DNA of 64,000 nucleotides, taken from assembly GCA_947623455.1 (NCBI GenBank), contig OX392538.1, positions 28,891,001 to 28,955,000 of the forward strand, read 5' to 3'. Below the pieces are notes generated by a model. The model had not been told where the DNA came from, did no database searches, and saw nothing but the letters and a program-made list of their open reading frames with translations. Positions within the stretch are counted from its first letter, which is position 1. Every line of letters starts with the position of its first letter. Both the position numbers and the translations under genes were made by a program. Positions 37,757-49,136 of the stretch are shown here, piece after piece. The stretch comes from Mimachlamys varia. Its lineage: Eukaryota > Mollusca > Bivalvia > Pectinida > Pectinidae.

Positions 37757-38861
37757 CCGTGTTTACAGCATGACAAATTTATGTGACGTCTAGATATGCG
37801 GTCACTTGCTGTTACTGTACAATGTTTCAACCACTGGTGGGTGTATGAGGGGAGATAACTCTTATTAAACTGTTTCCCAATTACATAGCAACCGCATTTC
37901 AAAAGTACATTCAACACTTAACCTCATCCATCAAAAACTACTTTTACTACGAACACCGTATGCGAACCACAATTATGAATTTTCTCTCAGCACAACAGTT
38001 TGAGGGGAAAATTCGCTAATTGGACCAAATATATCTGAACTGTTTGACAGATTCCAATGGAACGCAACGTCAATATGTCAACTTCTATTGTAGCGTTTGA
38101 ACATCGCTGATGAAGTCGACAGGCCTGCAGCTAACCGACGTGACAAGAGATCCGCAAGCAACGGCATTTTGGCACTGACCTGTTTAAGTTAGTCTAATCG
38201 GAGCAAACGCGACGAAATCTTTATTATTGTCACTTATAACGGCTCATTTCAATAAAGGAATTATCAATCATTTTATATTGCCACCATATATTGAAGACAC
38301 AATGTCATGAAGACATATTTCGACTGGTTACAATTCTAATCTTTTTCTCTTGATAAGGTCCGGGAGACGTTCCATCGATGATTGAATGTGTATACGTAAG
38401 GAGTAAAACTTGTCATAAAAATGATTTTTGTCTAAATCATAAGTATGTTCCGACGTTTGATCTGTTTTAATGAGCTTATCTCTAATGTACGTTGTATTTA
38501 TTTCGGGAAATTCAATTTCTTCTCTATACGAAACGATAGACAAATCAAACTAATTCTTATCTTAAGCTACTGACACTATTGTTATGCCTGGTTATGCCTT
38601 GTTAGCGAAGAAGAATGAATATGGGCCACAAATCTTGTTTAATGAATCGTAAGTGTGATGTCATAATGCCATAAATAATTGTTATGTCACAATATCATAT
38701 CTTTAATAAAATACTGACGTCCTGTCATGACTCCGTACCAAATACTGACGTCACAATGTCATGACTTCATACCTCATTCACAATATCCTTCTTGTGTGTG
38801 GCCTTAGGTGAATGTAATTTGACAATATTTTGCGAGAGATCGCATCTTTATTTAGTTATTT
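37757..38861. other. No gene seen
   Basis: AT-rich spacer. A short imperfect repeat of 'atactgacgtc...tgtcatgactc' occurs near 38710-38775. Otherwise nothing recognised. Confidence 0.4.
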
Positions 38862-39075
38862 AAATATAAATTTGGTTTATTTTACAATGATTGCGAAACA
38901 AATTATTACAACTTATTTTGCTCACTATTGATTGCTATTTTTTGCCCCTGTCGTTACCGCACGTATATCTTTGTGTGGGAAGAAGAAAACCATCATGGCC
39001 CGGCAGGTGATTCAAGCCTCTCACATCGGTTGCCTAAGTGAAATGTAAAAGCGCTATACACAATCTGACCACCCA
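38862..39075 (-). mobile_element. Diverged SINE copy
   Basis: Same plan as the SINE at 9607: AT-rich tail 'ggtttattttacaatgattg', central words 'gtgtgggaagaagaaaacc' and 'ggcccggcaggtga', then a decayed tRNA-like head ending 'aaagcgctatacacaatctg' and 'accaccca'. The B-box is no longer intact. Older than the 9607 copy. Confidence 0.7.
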
Positions 39076-41554
39076 TTTCCTATTTACTATACACTGTACT
39101 AATTTATACATTAGATCATTGTGTAAGTCTATGCTTAATCAGACGTAAACAAAGCTGATTTTTGTTAGTAGAGATCTGAAAACATCTGAATGATTGAATA
39201 CTCTCTCGTGCACATCGCCTTTTGTTCAGGAGGTCCAAGACCACCTGGATTATCTCCCTTGCATAATATAAAAGGTATGTTACTTGCGCCAAATGGCGAC
39301 CATGAATTACCTAGCTGTTAGCATATCAGTTCTTTTATTTTGATCATGTAAACCTATAATATCAAGATCTACCATAGTCTGGATTATGAGACTTCATATG
39401 CTATGCATTCTAAATTTCTAAACGAAATGAAAATATTGCCGTTTATTTCGTCATTTCTTCATTTGTTTTGTGTGTTTTTATCTCTATTAGAGAAATCCTG
39501 TGCATACATACATGTTATATGACAAATACAAACATCAAGTTGATTACAGTCTAAAGTATTATTTGGCTATGTTCACTACTATTATAAAAGGCATAAAAAT
39601 GATTCTTTGTTTCTAAAATATTTCGTTGCTGACAGCAAACTTGAGAAGAAAGAAATGAAGTTACCATAGAACAAACTAATCACATTTGCTATGTCTTGAA
39701 ACTATAAATAGCTGGGAATTTCTTGATTTTTATGAAGTTTCATGATAATGTCATTTTGTTGGAAAGCAATTCAGTTACTTTGGCAACTATTGAAACTGTC
39801 GCATTTCCCTCATATATTCATAATTATGCATTTATTTATATGTACTATTAAGTCTCCATATTTTGATTAAAACAACACCAATCCAGTATTTATATAATCA
39901 GTATATACAAACATCAAGAACAACAAAGATTAAAATATGTCCATTATATGTTGTTTTATTAAATGAACAATGTCAGCCATTTTTTATAACATATTTACAA
40001 CATAAACATTATGGTATATAAACATATTTACCATAAAAAATAAACTCATAAACTCATAAATTTGGAAACGTGATTATTCAGTAAATGTGTACTTTGACCA
40101 ATATCAGCTACAGCATTATGTATTTTTGACATTTGTAAGGCGACCTTGCGATCCAGGTCCTAAAAACTTCCATGACTCAGTAGCCCAAAAACAACTTTAT
40201 TTTCAGAGTTTTCTAAAGTGTTGATTAACAAAGCGTGGCTATGCTCACTATTTATTCAATAGAACTTAGTTTTATGTTCGAACTTTCTACTTGTTTCCCA
40301 AGAGAGAACCAGGGTAAGTGTAAGGACCACTTTGAATGCTAGTTTGATACTGTAAACCGAAATCTAAACCAGTTTATTTGAAACGAATCCACTGTTGATG
40401 AGAACAACCCGTTGTAGTGTAGCATCTTGGTTCGAAACCTTTGAAACCCCACCATGGGGTGGTTTGATTGGGTTAACAAACTAGCTTTAGTTTACCAAAA
40501 ACAAATATTAAAACTGGTTATAATTATTTACACCTAGTTTGGAATTGGTTTATCAAACCAATAGAAAACTAACAGAACCGGTTCGAAACCACAACTTGTT
40601 TCTAGTAAACAATTTCGCTCTCAGACTACATCGCTAACCATAGCTACAATACTATAAATATGTAATCAAAATTTAAAACAAAAACTAAACTTTATCATTT
40701 CAGCATAACATTTTGGTAAATATTAATAAAAAAAAACATGTATAAGAATTGAAATAAGAATTATTATTCATGTATAATAGAGATGGCCTGACAAAACTAA
40801 CAATTATGAACTCACAAGCAGTATATAACAAAAGCGAAATTGGAAGAGTATACAAGAAGTGAATTGAATGCAGTACACGTGTTAAAAGTGGAAAATAGAT
40901 GTTTCTTTATTAGGACAATAAATAAAAATAAACTGATGACATAATGAAAAAATAAATAAATACAGCACAATAATAAATAAAAAGTCTACATTATAAAAAA
41001 ATAAATAAATAACGGGGAAAAGCACGAAGATTGAATGACTTGGTGCTATGCGCCCCTATTTCAAACATAAAATCGTATTGTATTCATATGTTATGTTTAT
41101 CTGTATGCTGAATAACAAACACATGCATAAACATTTATACTTAACTAACTTCTCTAATGAATAAAATACTAAAAAACAGGTTTCCAGTATCAAGCAATAT
41201 TTCATGTTAAATTATACACCAAACAGATAGGCAAATTGGTCCAATATTGAGTACTGACAAAAATATAGTTCTGTGTTTGGCACTCTATGTCGCGTGTTAT
41301 TCATTTTGGCAACCAGAACATAACTTTTTGAATGATAATATGAAATAGTGAAAATAATTTAATAATCATCAAATAATGAATATTTGTTTAGTACCGTTTG
41401 TACTAGGACGATTTTGTGAATACATTGTTTGATAAACTTGTATACCAGTTCTTATTTGTCTGCTGATAAATAATATATTTAAAAAACATAGCGTGGAAAA
41501 TTCAATAAAATAAGAATTTATACAAATAATTGATTAGGTTCGTACTTTTTGTTC
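39076..41554. other. Mostly empty; possible 3' UTR at the right
   Basis: AT-rich. Below 41555 this could be the 3' UTR of the - strand gene ending there: a - strand ATTAAA lies near 41355, and AATAAA words near 40250 and 40195. A small dyad ACCCCA-cca-TGGGGT is at about 40447-40461, and GGTTCGAAACC-type palindromes near 40429 and 40578. No independent gene seen. Confidence 0.4.
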
Positions 41555-41717
41555 TCATAAGTTTGCCAAATGAACTCCTCTGAGTTTGTGTCCATTTTCT
41601 CTCTTTACATCATGACTGTATTCGATAGTGGGCGCTGACTCGGCGTCCCTTCTGGAACGTATCCGTTCTAACATTACTGCCAGCTTTCCAGTTCTCCACA
41701 GTGATAAAGGAGAATCA
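41555..41717 (-). CDS. Unknown secreted protein, candidate last exon
   Basis: Sixth exon-like segment of the - strand gene starting at 53007. A strong acceptor (catgttttcag) precedes 41717. The open frame is hydrophilic and basic (KLAVMLERIRSRRD, then HDVKRENGHKLRG) and ends at a TGA. The frame needs entry in phase 2, but the segment at 43215-43080 delivers phase 1, so the two do not join cleanly as modelled. Using phase 1 would give a stop after 14 codons. Either an exon or junction is missed, or there is an indel. No domain recognised. Confidence 0.45.
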
Positions 41718-41889
41718 CTGAAAACATGAAAGAAACATGCTGCAATGATAATGCGATGAATACAGTCTATGGGCACAGATATATTGTGTTTAGTATTATA
41801 AAAATGTAAAGAAATATAAGGACAAATCGACAGCCGACAGTAAAGATACCAAAACTGCTTCTAAATCTTAACTTACTACCATAATGCAC

Positions 41890-42036
41890 ATTTTGAAAAC
41901 ACTGGTTTGGTTACTGTGAAAAGTGGACTTTGACGCAAAAGTTGACGGGGTCACTGCCGCCGACGCCGCCACAAGAAAAGTGATGACTTAGTCTCGCTTT
42001 TCTCGACTATCGTCGAAGGCGAGAGAAAAAACTAGT
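41890..42036. repeat. GC-rich candidate dispersed repeat
   Basis: In an AT-rich setting this stretch has 'gccgccgacgccgccac' and an imperfect hairpin in which 'ctcgcttttctcgact' faces 'gtcgaaggcgagagaaaa'. I believe similar text is widespread in bivalve genomes, but I cannot check this here. Confidence 0.35.
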
Positions 42037-42091
42037 TTTGGGTTTTGTTTCTACAAAATGTGGCTGTATTAAACTACAGCGATACAATATT

Positions 42092-42221
42092 GCTTTGGTC
42101 GATTTCATAGGGCGATGAATTGAGTTCGTCTTGAAACAAATCTAATGAACTGCTGCTTCGTTTTTCATTTAATTTGTTTCAAGGCCAACTCAATTCATCA
42201 TACCATGAAATCGACCAAAGC
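42092..42221. mobile_element. Foldback element, 50-bp arms
   Basis: Left arm 42092-42141 and right arm 42172-42221 are reverse complements apart from a few mismatches: 'gctttggtcgatttcat' against 'atgaaatcgaccaaagc', and 'ttgaaacaaat' against 'atttgtttcaa'. The loop is 30 bp. It lies in the intron between the 43080 and 41717 segments. Confidence 0.85.
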
Positions 42222-43079
42222 AAGACTCAATTCTTAAATGAAAGAAGATGATAGTGATGAAGAGGAGGTTGACAATATCATGATGATGTTTCTTACTGTA
42301 AGTGTTTGAACTTGCATAAAGTTTGAGTATGGATGTAAAGTTTATGTCTTGTAGATGGAACAAAAATTGTAGTATTGCATTATGAAAAATATTAAATTAT
42401 ATTTCATTATAAAAATAATGATATGTATTACATAACTAGAATATTAACATATTTTACGTAATTAAACAAAAAAAAAGTATTGCAGTATCCAGAAACAGGA
42501 AGAACGTATATATGGCGCAATGTTCTGATTATGTCAAAAATTATTACTTAAAAAGTGAATGTTCTAGTCAGTTATCAGCAGAAAACCCTCTTATTTTTCA
42601 TCTGCTTTATTTACAGCTGATCATGAAATGATCCCAAATGAATGTACGTAATATAAAATACCATAATTATTTATTTACATAAAATCAAAATTTCAAAGGG
42701 AGGTGTCATTATCGCTGCCATGTCACTATGCATAAATACAATGTAAAATGTTGCTTACAAATTATTACTAACTCTTAGAAATAACACACAATTTCTATAT
42801 TGAACCTTTGACAAGATTCAAAGTTCTTACTGGCCAATATGATTGTCTATACACTTTAAACATTTTGTAACTAGAACATGTGCGTGATAGATTTTCTAAT
42901 TACTGTAACCTTGAGCTTAATTGTTTTTAAGAAATGGTACATAGATAGCAAAGACCGGGATAAATGTGCAAATTAAAGAAGATACATATATATTGGATTT
43001 CATGATAAGGGCGGTAAAACACATGTCATTATAAAATTAAACTGTATAATGATTTGCATTATAAAGAAAATTAGCATAC

Positions 43080-43215
43080 CCTGAAAGGGTAATCTCGAAT
43101 ATCCAGTGTCCACCATAGCGCTTTCTTCTCCAATCACGAGGTCTCCAAAATCATCTGGTTTCATGGGAAGTGTTTCTTCGAAGGATTCCCTTTCCAAGAA
43201 CACATCAAAGGTCGT
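43080..43215 (-). CDS. Unknown secreted protein, candidate exon 5
   Basis: 136-bp segment with an acidic, coding-like reading (TTFDVFLERESFEETLP, then KPDDFGDLVIGEES). It is entered in phase 0 after an AG at 43217-43216 and left through a gtatgc donor in phase 1. It reads smoothly from the 43618-43526 segment (also ending in phase 0). A short open extension continues past the donor. No family match recognised. Confidence 0.5.
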
Positions 43216-43525
43216 CTTAAAGATATTGTAGACCAATAACCGCACACCGTGTCGAAATGGATGGAAATGAAAGAGAAACGATGAACTTAATCAACACTGA
43301 ACGTATATATATATAGTTTCATAGAACCCAGCAACTTCTCAAGCGAACAAAACGAGTGAATATTTAGTACGTACATATTGTAAACAAGTTCAGAATAACA
43401 AGCAAATAAACCATTAATGAAAACAGAATCCGTTGTCATATCATCGTAATTTACTTATGTAAATCTTTTTAGCGTAACATATGCATTTTTTCTTGCAATC
43501 GAATCAGAAACATTTTTATCCTTAC

Positions 43526-43618
43526 CTTTGTTACAACTACTTCCGGTAAACGTATTAAAGCATTTGAGGTAGTTTCCCTTGCACCAATCCTGAAGACAAG
43601 GATTAGATTATGATGTCT
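43526..43618 (-). CDS. Unknown secreted protein, candidate exon 4
   Basis: 93-bp segment between a strong acceptor (accgtttttcag) and a gtaagg donor, phase 0 to 0, reading IGARETTSNALIRLP then EVVVTK and continuing into exon 5 without a break. A second acceptor (ccttgtcttcag) lies inside at 43590/43589; starting there in another frame gives a cysteine-containing reading (DWCKGNYLKC) that does not continue into exon 5. I favour the longer exon because it keeps exon 5 in frame. Confidence 0.5.
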
Positions 43619-43942
43619 CTGAAAAACGGTGAAGTATTTTGGTTAAACTTTTTTGGCTGATGAGTAATTAACACATATCAGGAATGAATGGAAAAGTAAC
43701 TCATGAACAAAATGAAAATAACTAATCATTTCAAATCAATGACAAATTGACAAACAAAAGCAACTGTTTTAAATAAAAGATGACATAGTGAAATTAGTAA
43801 AGCAGATACAGTGTTAAATTTTGATGTTGAATAGTTGGATATAAAACATTAAACCTTTTATACTAAATATATGTCTCACAATATCTATAAATAGGAAAGG
43901 CTCAATATACGTAATCTACGGCAAAACTTGAAGCAAAAACCA

Positions 43943-44220
43943 AGCCTAATAGCTTATCATATTGATAGATTTAGTTAAGATTAAACTGATATCAGCAATA
44001 TTCAGGATGAATTCCTACGCAGTTACCGGTACAGCAGCAGTTGAAACATGGTGGGCCGCTCCTGAAATATTTTCGATTCTGTGGATTTTTTGGCCGGGGT
44101 TTCTTGTTCGTTACCGCTCAGGTTTTCTTCGTTTTTAGACTTATTTTTGCGAAGCGAACTGGATTTTTTTTTCATAATTTTACAGAATCCTGAAGTTACG
44201 TCTATTGGGTCTTTAAGGAT
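43943..44220 (-). repeat. Dispersed repeat B, copy
   Basis: Reverse-orientation copy of the 26160 repeat: 'aagcctaatagcttatcat', 'gatagatttagttaag', 'gttaccggtacagcagcagt' and 'gaagttacgtctattgggtc' near the right end. It lies in the intron between candidate exons 3 and 4, with a block near 44060-44160 not shared with the other copy. Confidence 0.7.
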
Positions 44221-44312
44221 TAATGTTATTAGAGTGTGATGAGAATTTTATCAAACTAAACATGATTTAAAGGCGACATGCAATAGATAATCAGTATTAT
44301 GGAATAACTTAC

Positions 44313-44416
44313 TCTCTTCACACAATCGTCCCATTCGGCCATCTTGATAGTCGCATTTGTTGAGTCTGATACATGTTGCTCCATAGAAACAGTAAGACAG
44401 CACTGGTTGTGTGCTC
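44313..44416 (-). CDS. Unknown secreted protein, candidate exon 3
   Basis: 104-bp segment with acceptor AG at 44418-44417 and a gtaagt donor. Entered in phase 2 from exon 2 it reads as a cysteine-rich piece (SYCFYGATCIRLNKC, then GRLCEE) and leaves in phase 1, which hits a stop in exon 4. Entered one base differently it reads STNATIKMAEWDDCVKR and leaves in phase 0, joining exon 4 perfectly but not exon 2. Both readings look plausible. The clash is unresolved, so confidence is limited. Confidence 0.4.
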
Positions 44417-44584
44417 CTCATGGAGTAAAGGCAGATATCTACTGAGTGTTAAGGCTATATGACTACAGATAAAAACTTGTGAAGTGCTCTGACACGATGA
44501 GAAAATATGTTGTAAATAAAGTGGTATTAAATAATGATATAGCAATCGACATACTATATCGAAATTACGATTTACCGTCTCGTT

Positions 44585-45328
44585 ATAAAGTTATAACGAC
44601 ATGGTAATTTTGTAATATCGATATAGCAATTTAGTTATTATGGCATATCCTTCCATAAACTTCTATTTTGTAATAGCGATTATCAAATGGCCTATAGATA
44701 CATATCAAGACGGAATCAACGCCTAAAATGCAAATATTTTTATCGTATTTCGACTCTGTAAACTGTACGTACGGTTGATGCATATTTGACTGCCGGGACT
44801 GGTTTCCTGCGATCCCGAGCAACAGAAATATTGAAGTTTATAGTAAGTCACCCGTCTGTATCGGTACCCGACGCATCTATAGTTGAAAAAAAAAGATTTT
44901 TTTTATTTAATGTCTGGGTCATTTATCATATGTGTACAAACCTTCACAATATCAAAAAAAATATAAATATTTATATAGTTCACAGCAATATTGATGTAGG
45001 AGTACAAGGGCAAAAGCTCGAGCATGTTAAGCATTTAAACATTCGGAGATCCATTACATATTAAACACAAAAATAGTACGTTAATGTTAATAATACCAAA
45101 TATCCAATTAAAAACCGAAAAAAACTCGACCTAAATCGGACCAAACGAAAATTTGGAAAATTGATGAAGAGAATCCCGAAAGTGTACCACATTACGCATC
45201 ATACATATGTAGTTACAAAATACTCCGCTCTGCATATATTTTGCTGCATTTACGCTATATAAAACGTACATACAATCATTTGATATTTCACATATCCTAT
45301 TCTGTCATTATACAGGTTTCGCACGAAC
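44585..45328. other. Intron of the - strand gene, nothing further seen
   Basis: AT-rich intronic DNA between candidate exon 3 and the TIR element. Short open frames only. Confidence 0.4.
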
Positions 45329-45330
45329 TA

Positions 45331-48252
45331 CAGTTGAGTGTAAGCTAACCTTTACACCTAGTGCACTAGTAGTGCACTACATTTAAACTAGTAGTGCACT
45401 ACATTTAAACTACAGGTAAACTAGTAGTGCACTACACCCTGAACCCCATATAGGTCAAATACCCCTACAAGTAAATGGGCAGTCCCATCCATCTACCTGT
45501 GATTTTTACCTGTACCTCACCTTTGTCGTCTGCTGGTACTTTGAAGCTGGCCTTATCATTAGTTAATATTGATAACTTTAATGTATATATATATATATGC
45601 ATCTTATGTACTTATTTTTCTCAAAAAAACATTATTTCTTTCATTTCAAAACTAGAAATTGTGAAATCATGATAATTACTCTTACAATTTTCCCAAAAAA
45701 TTTCTTTCATAGTATCATATAAATAAAATAGAAAATTAATATTTATCTAGCAGTTTTGATGTCTTATATTTCATTTAATATACACTATTAACGTTTTTTT
45801 TTATTAATCTACCAATTTACAATTGAGTATATTGAAAAATTGAAGGAATATCTATTGATAATTATTTGTTTAGAAGTATATTTTTAAATATTGTAAAAAC
45901 TAATTGCGAAAATAACAAATGATTATTCTTTTAATACTTAATTGAACTAGATATATATTTTTATAAAATACATTCATGCCTCAGATCTATATATTTATGA
46001 ACGCGCTATAGAGTTTTGATAATCTTTATTTTTAAATGTTTTCTATATTAAGATCTGTATGTATATATATCACCACATACAACAGTGTTAATATAAATAT
46101 AAGAATTTGAAGTTAAAAAAAAAGTAATACAACAATAAATTAAAATTTAGTCAGATTGTTCAGTATGGGACAGATGTTTTGATTTGACCCTCAGGCCTCA
46201 GGCAATTACCTGACCTGTCTCAACCTTGTCTAGGAACACCTGCTGACATTAGCCTGTCAGTGACATAATTGAGGTGTGAATTTCTCATCTGACTATCACT
46301 GGTCAAACTTGAAACCAATTTGATTAATAAAGGGCTAAGCTGGATATGACCAGGATCATGAATATGATAATACATATTTAAATTTTACTCAGGTTTATCA
46401 AGTTTATATGAAATTAAAAATCTTTGAGAATATATCTACATATTTACACATTTCCCTTTAAATAGTGGATATTTTGAGGACTTAAATCCATTTTTTTGTT
46501 TCATTCAAAACATTTAATTATACAATAATAAATTGATAGTACATAAAATAACATTGAAATTAATAATAATTAATTGGACAACAATGTAAGTCTATGTCAG
46601 TCCTTTACCAGATTCTGGTTTTCTTAAAAATTAATTTAAAATACCAAGTATCTTATGACACTTGAATTAATACAATCCAATGACACATTTTGGTTATCTA
46701 AATATTTACATATATATACTTGTTAAATGGTGAAAAATTATCTAGTGTATATTGGGTGTAATCAGGGACGTATATGTGAGAGAATATATACTCTCTTGCT
46801 CGGTCGCTTCATATATATAGTTTGATAATAAAATACTAACATTCATTATACTTAATTTTATTCTAATTATCAGTATAATAAGTATTTTAAAATGATGCAT
46901 TTCCAATATTTAGGCCTAAATATTGAAGGCAATTACAGGTTGTATTAAATATGACTTGAAGGTTTATGCATATATGTAATAATGATTTTAAAAAAGTAAG
47001 GTAAGTTTAATGGAATCATTTTAATTAATTCTATATTGTAAGACTAAGTATACAACAACTAAATAATATGCAGTTATATTAACCAAACTTAGAATAAAGT
47101 TAAGCCTATGCCAGTCACATTTATTGTACTTTTAAATCAACCTAATGACTTATATAAAATCTAACTAAAAGGTACAAATATAGATCTTCAGGTAGAATCC
47201 TTTACCCTCCAGGCATAATTACGTACATGTACCTGACCTGCCTGGGCCACATCCTCACGTACAGAGGTCAAGATAGGGGACACCCCTAGGCTGTCTGTAG
47301 TTATAGCCAGGTGTGAATTTCTCACCTCCCTCTCCCCCACAGCCATCACTGGCCAAGTCTGATTAAAGGCCTGAGGGCCCTAGCCTGTTAATTGATTAAT
47401 GATGATAACATTGATTACATTCAATTGGATTACATGTAGATGTATGTTGGTATTTTGATATGAAGAAGGAAATGGCTTCAAATGTTCTGGTGAAAGTAAT
47501 CTTTTCTTATATTAGTACTTGATGTTTATACAACCTTTCATTCGTATGCATTGTACCTGAGTGTATAGTGAAACAGAATACTAATACTAGTACATGTAGG
47601 TAGTATTGCCAGAAACGTATAAAACCTTGTACCTCTCTGATATTGCACAGCTAGCTTCTTAATGTCAAATATTAAAAGTAATTTGTGATTGAAACAACTA
47701 TACTAAGTCCAAAAAATGTTCTTCTAATATCTATTTATTTTTTAAAATTACCATCTGTCGTTTACTTTATTTTCTGTACATATTTTTAGTAGGATTAACT
47801 TATAATTTCAACATAAAACATGTGTTATACCATTTTTTATTTGAACACATACCTTTCAATTTAATTGTAGAATACAAATATTTAAATAGAAAAGAATCAT
47901 TGTTACTTCTTTAAAAAGAATTATAAGTTAGTATATAATATTTAAAGTATTATGATAAATATCATCTGGCATAAACTCAGAATTGTTCATTCTTGTACTA
48001 ATAGGAGGAAGTACTGACAAACTAATGACTTCAATAGTATAACATAAGTACAGGTAAATCATATTACTTCTGTACAGGTAAGGACACAGGTAGGTATGGA
48101 CCCTCCCATTACCTGTAGGGGTTTTTGTGGTCACACCTGGCTGGACGTAGTGCACTACTAGTTTACCTGTAGTTTAAATGTAGTGCACTACTAGTTTAAA
48201 CGTAGTGCACTCCTAGTGCACTAGGGTGTAAAGGTTAGCTTACACTCAACTG
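45331..48252. mobile_element. 2.9-kb non-autonomous TIR DNA transposon
   Basis: Terminal inverted repeats of ~106 bp (45331-45436 and 48147-48252) begin CAGTTGAGTGTAAGCTAACC, with weaker symmetry for about another 80 bp inward. Both ends are flanked by TA, as expected for a TA-target (Tc1/mariner-like) element. Each TIR contains several copies of the palindromic word TAGTGCACTA spaced by TTTAAAC. The interior is very AT-rich with no frame above about 75 codons, so no transposase. Two GC-richer ~150-bp blocks near 46185-46340 and 47205-47390 are similar direct repeats. It sits in intron 2 of the - strand gene, ending 68 bp from exon 2. Confidence 0.88.
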
Positions 48253-48319
48253 TACATCAGTTCATAGCTTACACAATCTACCTAACTAAATGGAAAGAGT
48301 AAAACTAAATTCTACTTAC

Positions 48320-48388
48320 CCCTGCGATGTTCTGTAGTAGCAATACCTCTGGTAACGGAAGGCTTTCACTGCTCTGCTACATACGTTC
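48320..48388 (-). CDS. Unknown secreted protein, exon 2
   Basis: 69-bp exon between the acceptor cgtgtgtttcag and the donor gtaagt. Only entry in phase 2 is open, and exactly that phase is delivered by exon 1. It adds GNVCSRAVKAFRYQRYCYYRTSQ, i.e. two cysteines in an aromatic/basic context, and leaves again in phase 2. The match of phase makes the exon 1-2 pair the best supported part of this gene. Confidence 0.65.
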
Positions 48389-49119
48389 CTGAAACACACG
48401 CGCACAATACATATTGGTAAATGATTAATAAACATAATAATCATATACAAAAAGACTATATCATCTTAATAAAGAAACCTTATGAATGCATGTTTTGAAC
48501 AAATCATTATGCTTAAATACTCAACAAGAGTTATTGAGAGGATCAAAAGTTATTATGGATAACAACTAACATTATATTTGGCACTTGTTCAAATCTAGAC
48601 GTAAGACTTACATCAAAACTCTAAATTTCAGTCTATCAACAGGGGTAAGAAAAACACGCGATTTGTTGTTATTACTTTGGAACAAGTCGAATACTCAGTA
48701 TACTGCTTTGAATATCCTGAGCTACACATACATTTTGATATCAGTAAGGTCTTGGAAAGGTAATGGTTTAGTTTGGTTTACATTTAAAACGTTTAACGTA
48801 ATACTAGCCCTAAACGTTAAGTCAATTAAACATGCCTCTAAGTGTTTTATGTATGCGTGCCTGTGCGTAATTGTGTTGTAGACATCCCAGCATCCCATCA
48901 AGTCACAGTACACTGACGATGGGTAAACCTATTGAGCTACTGTTGCTGTCAGAAGACAGTGTTTTTTGTTTTTATTCGGCCCGAATATGAACAGCCGAGC
49001 TGATACCAACGTTCTGGTTGGTAGATTTATATAGGCGGCTGTATCGTGTAAGACTTAATTAATGTTTGAGTATACAAAACGAGGTAAGTATAGCCATAGC
49101 CATACGAACCGTATAGCCG

Positions 49120-49136
49120 CCCCCCCCCCCCCCCCC
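49120..49136. repeat. Poly-C tract (17 C)
   Basis: Uninterrupted C-run on +, G-run on the transcribed - strand of the surrounding intron; prone to length change. Confidence 0.9.

Noticed and set aside
43526..43589. Cysteine-containing alternative reading of candidate exon 4 (DWCKGNYLKC frame)
   Set aside because: It does not continue in frame into the next segment, whereas the longer exon does; noted as an alternative only.
45331..48252. Hidden transposase inside the TIR element
   Set aside because: No frame longer than about 75 codons on either strand and no DDE-type motif seen.
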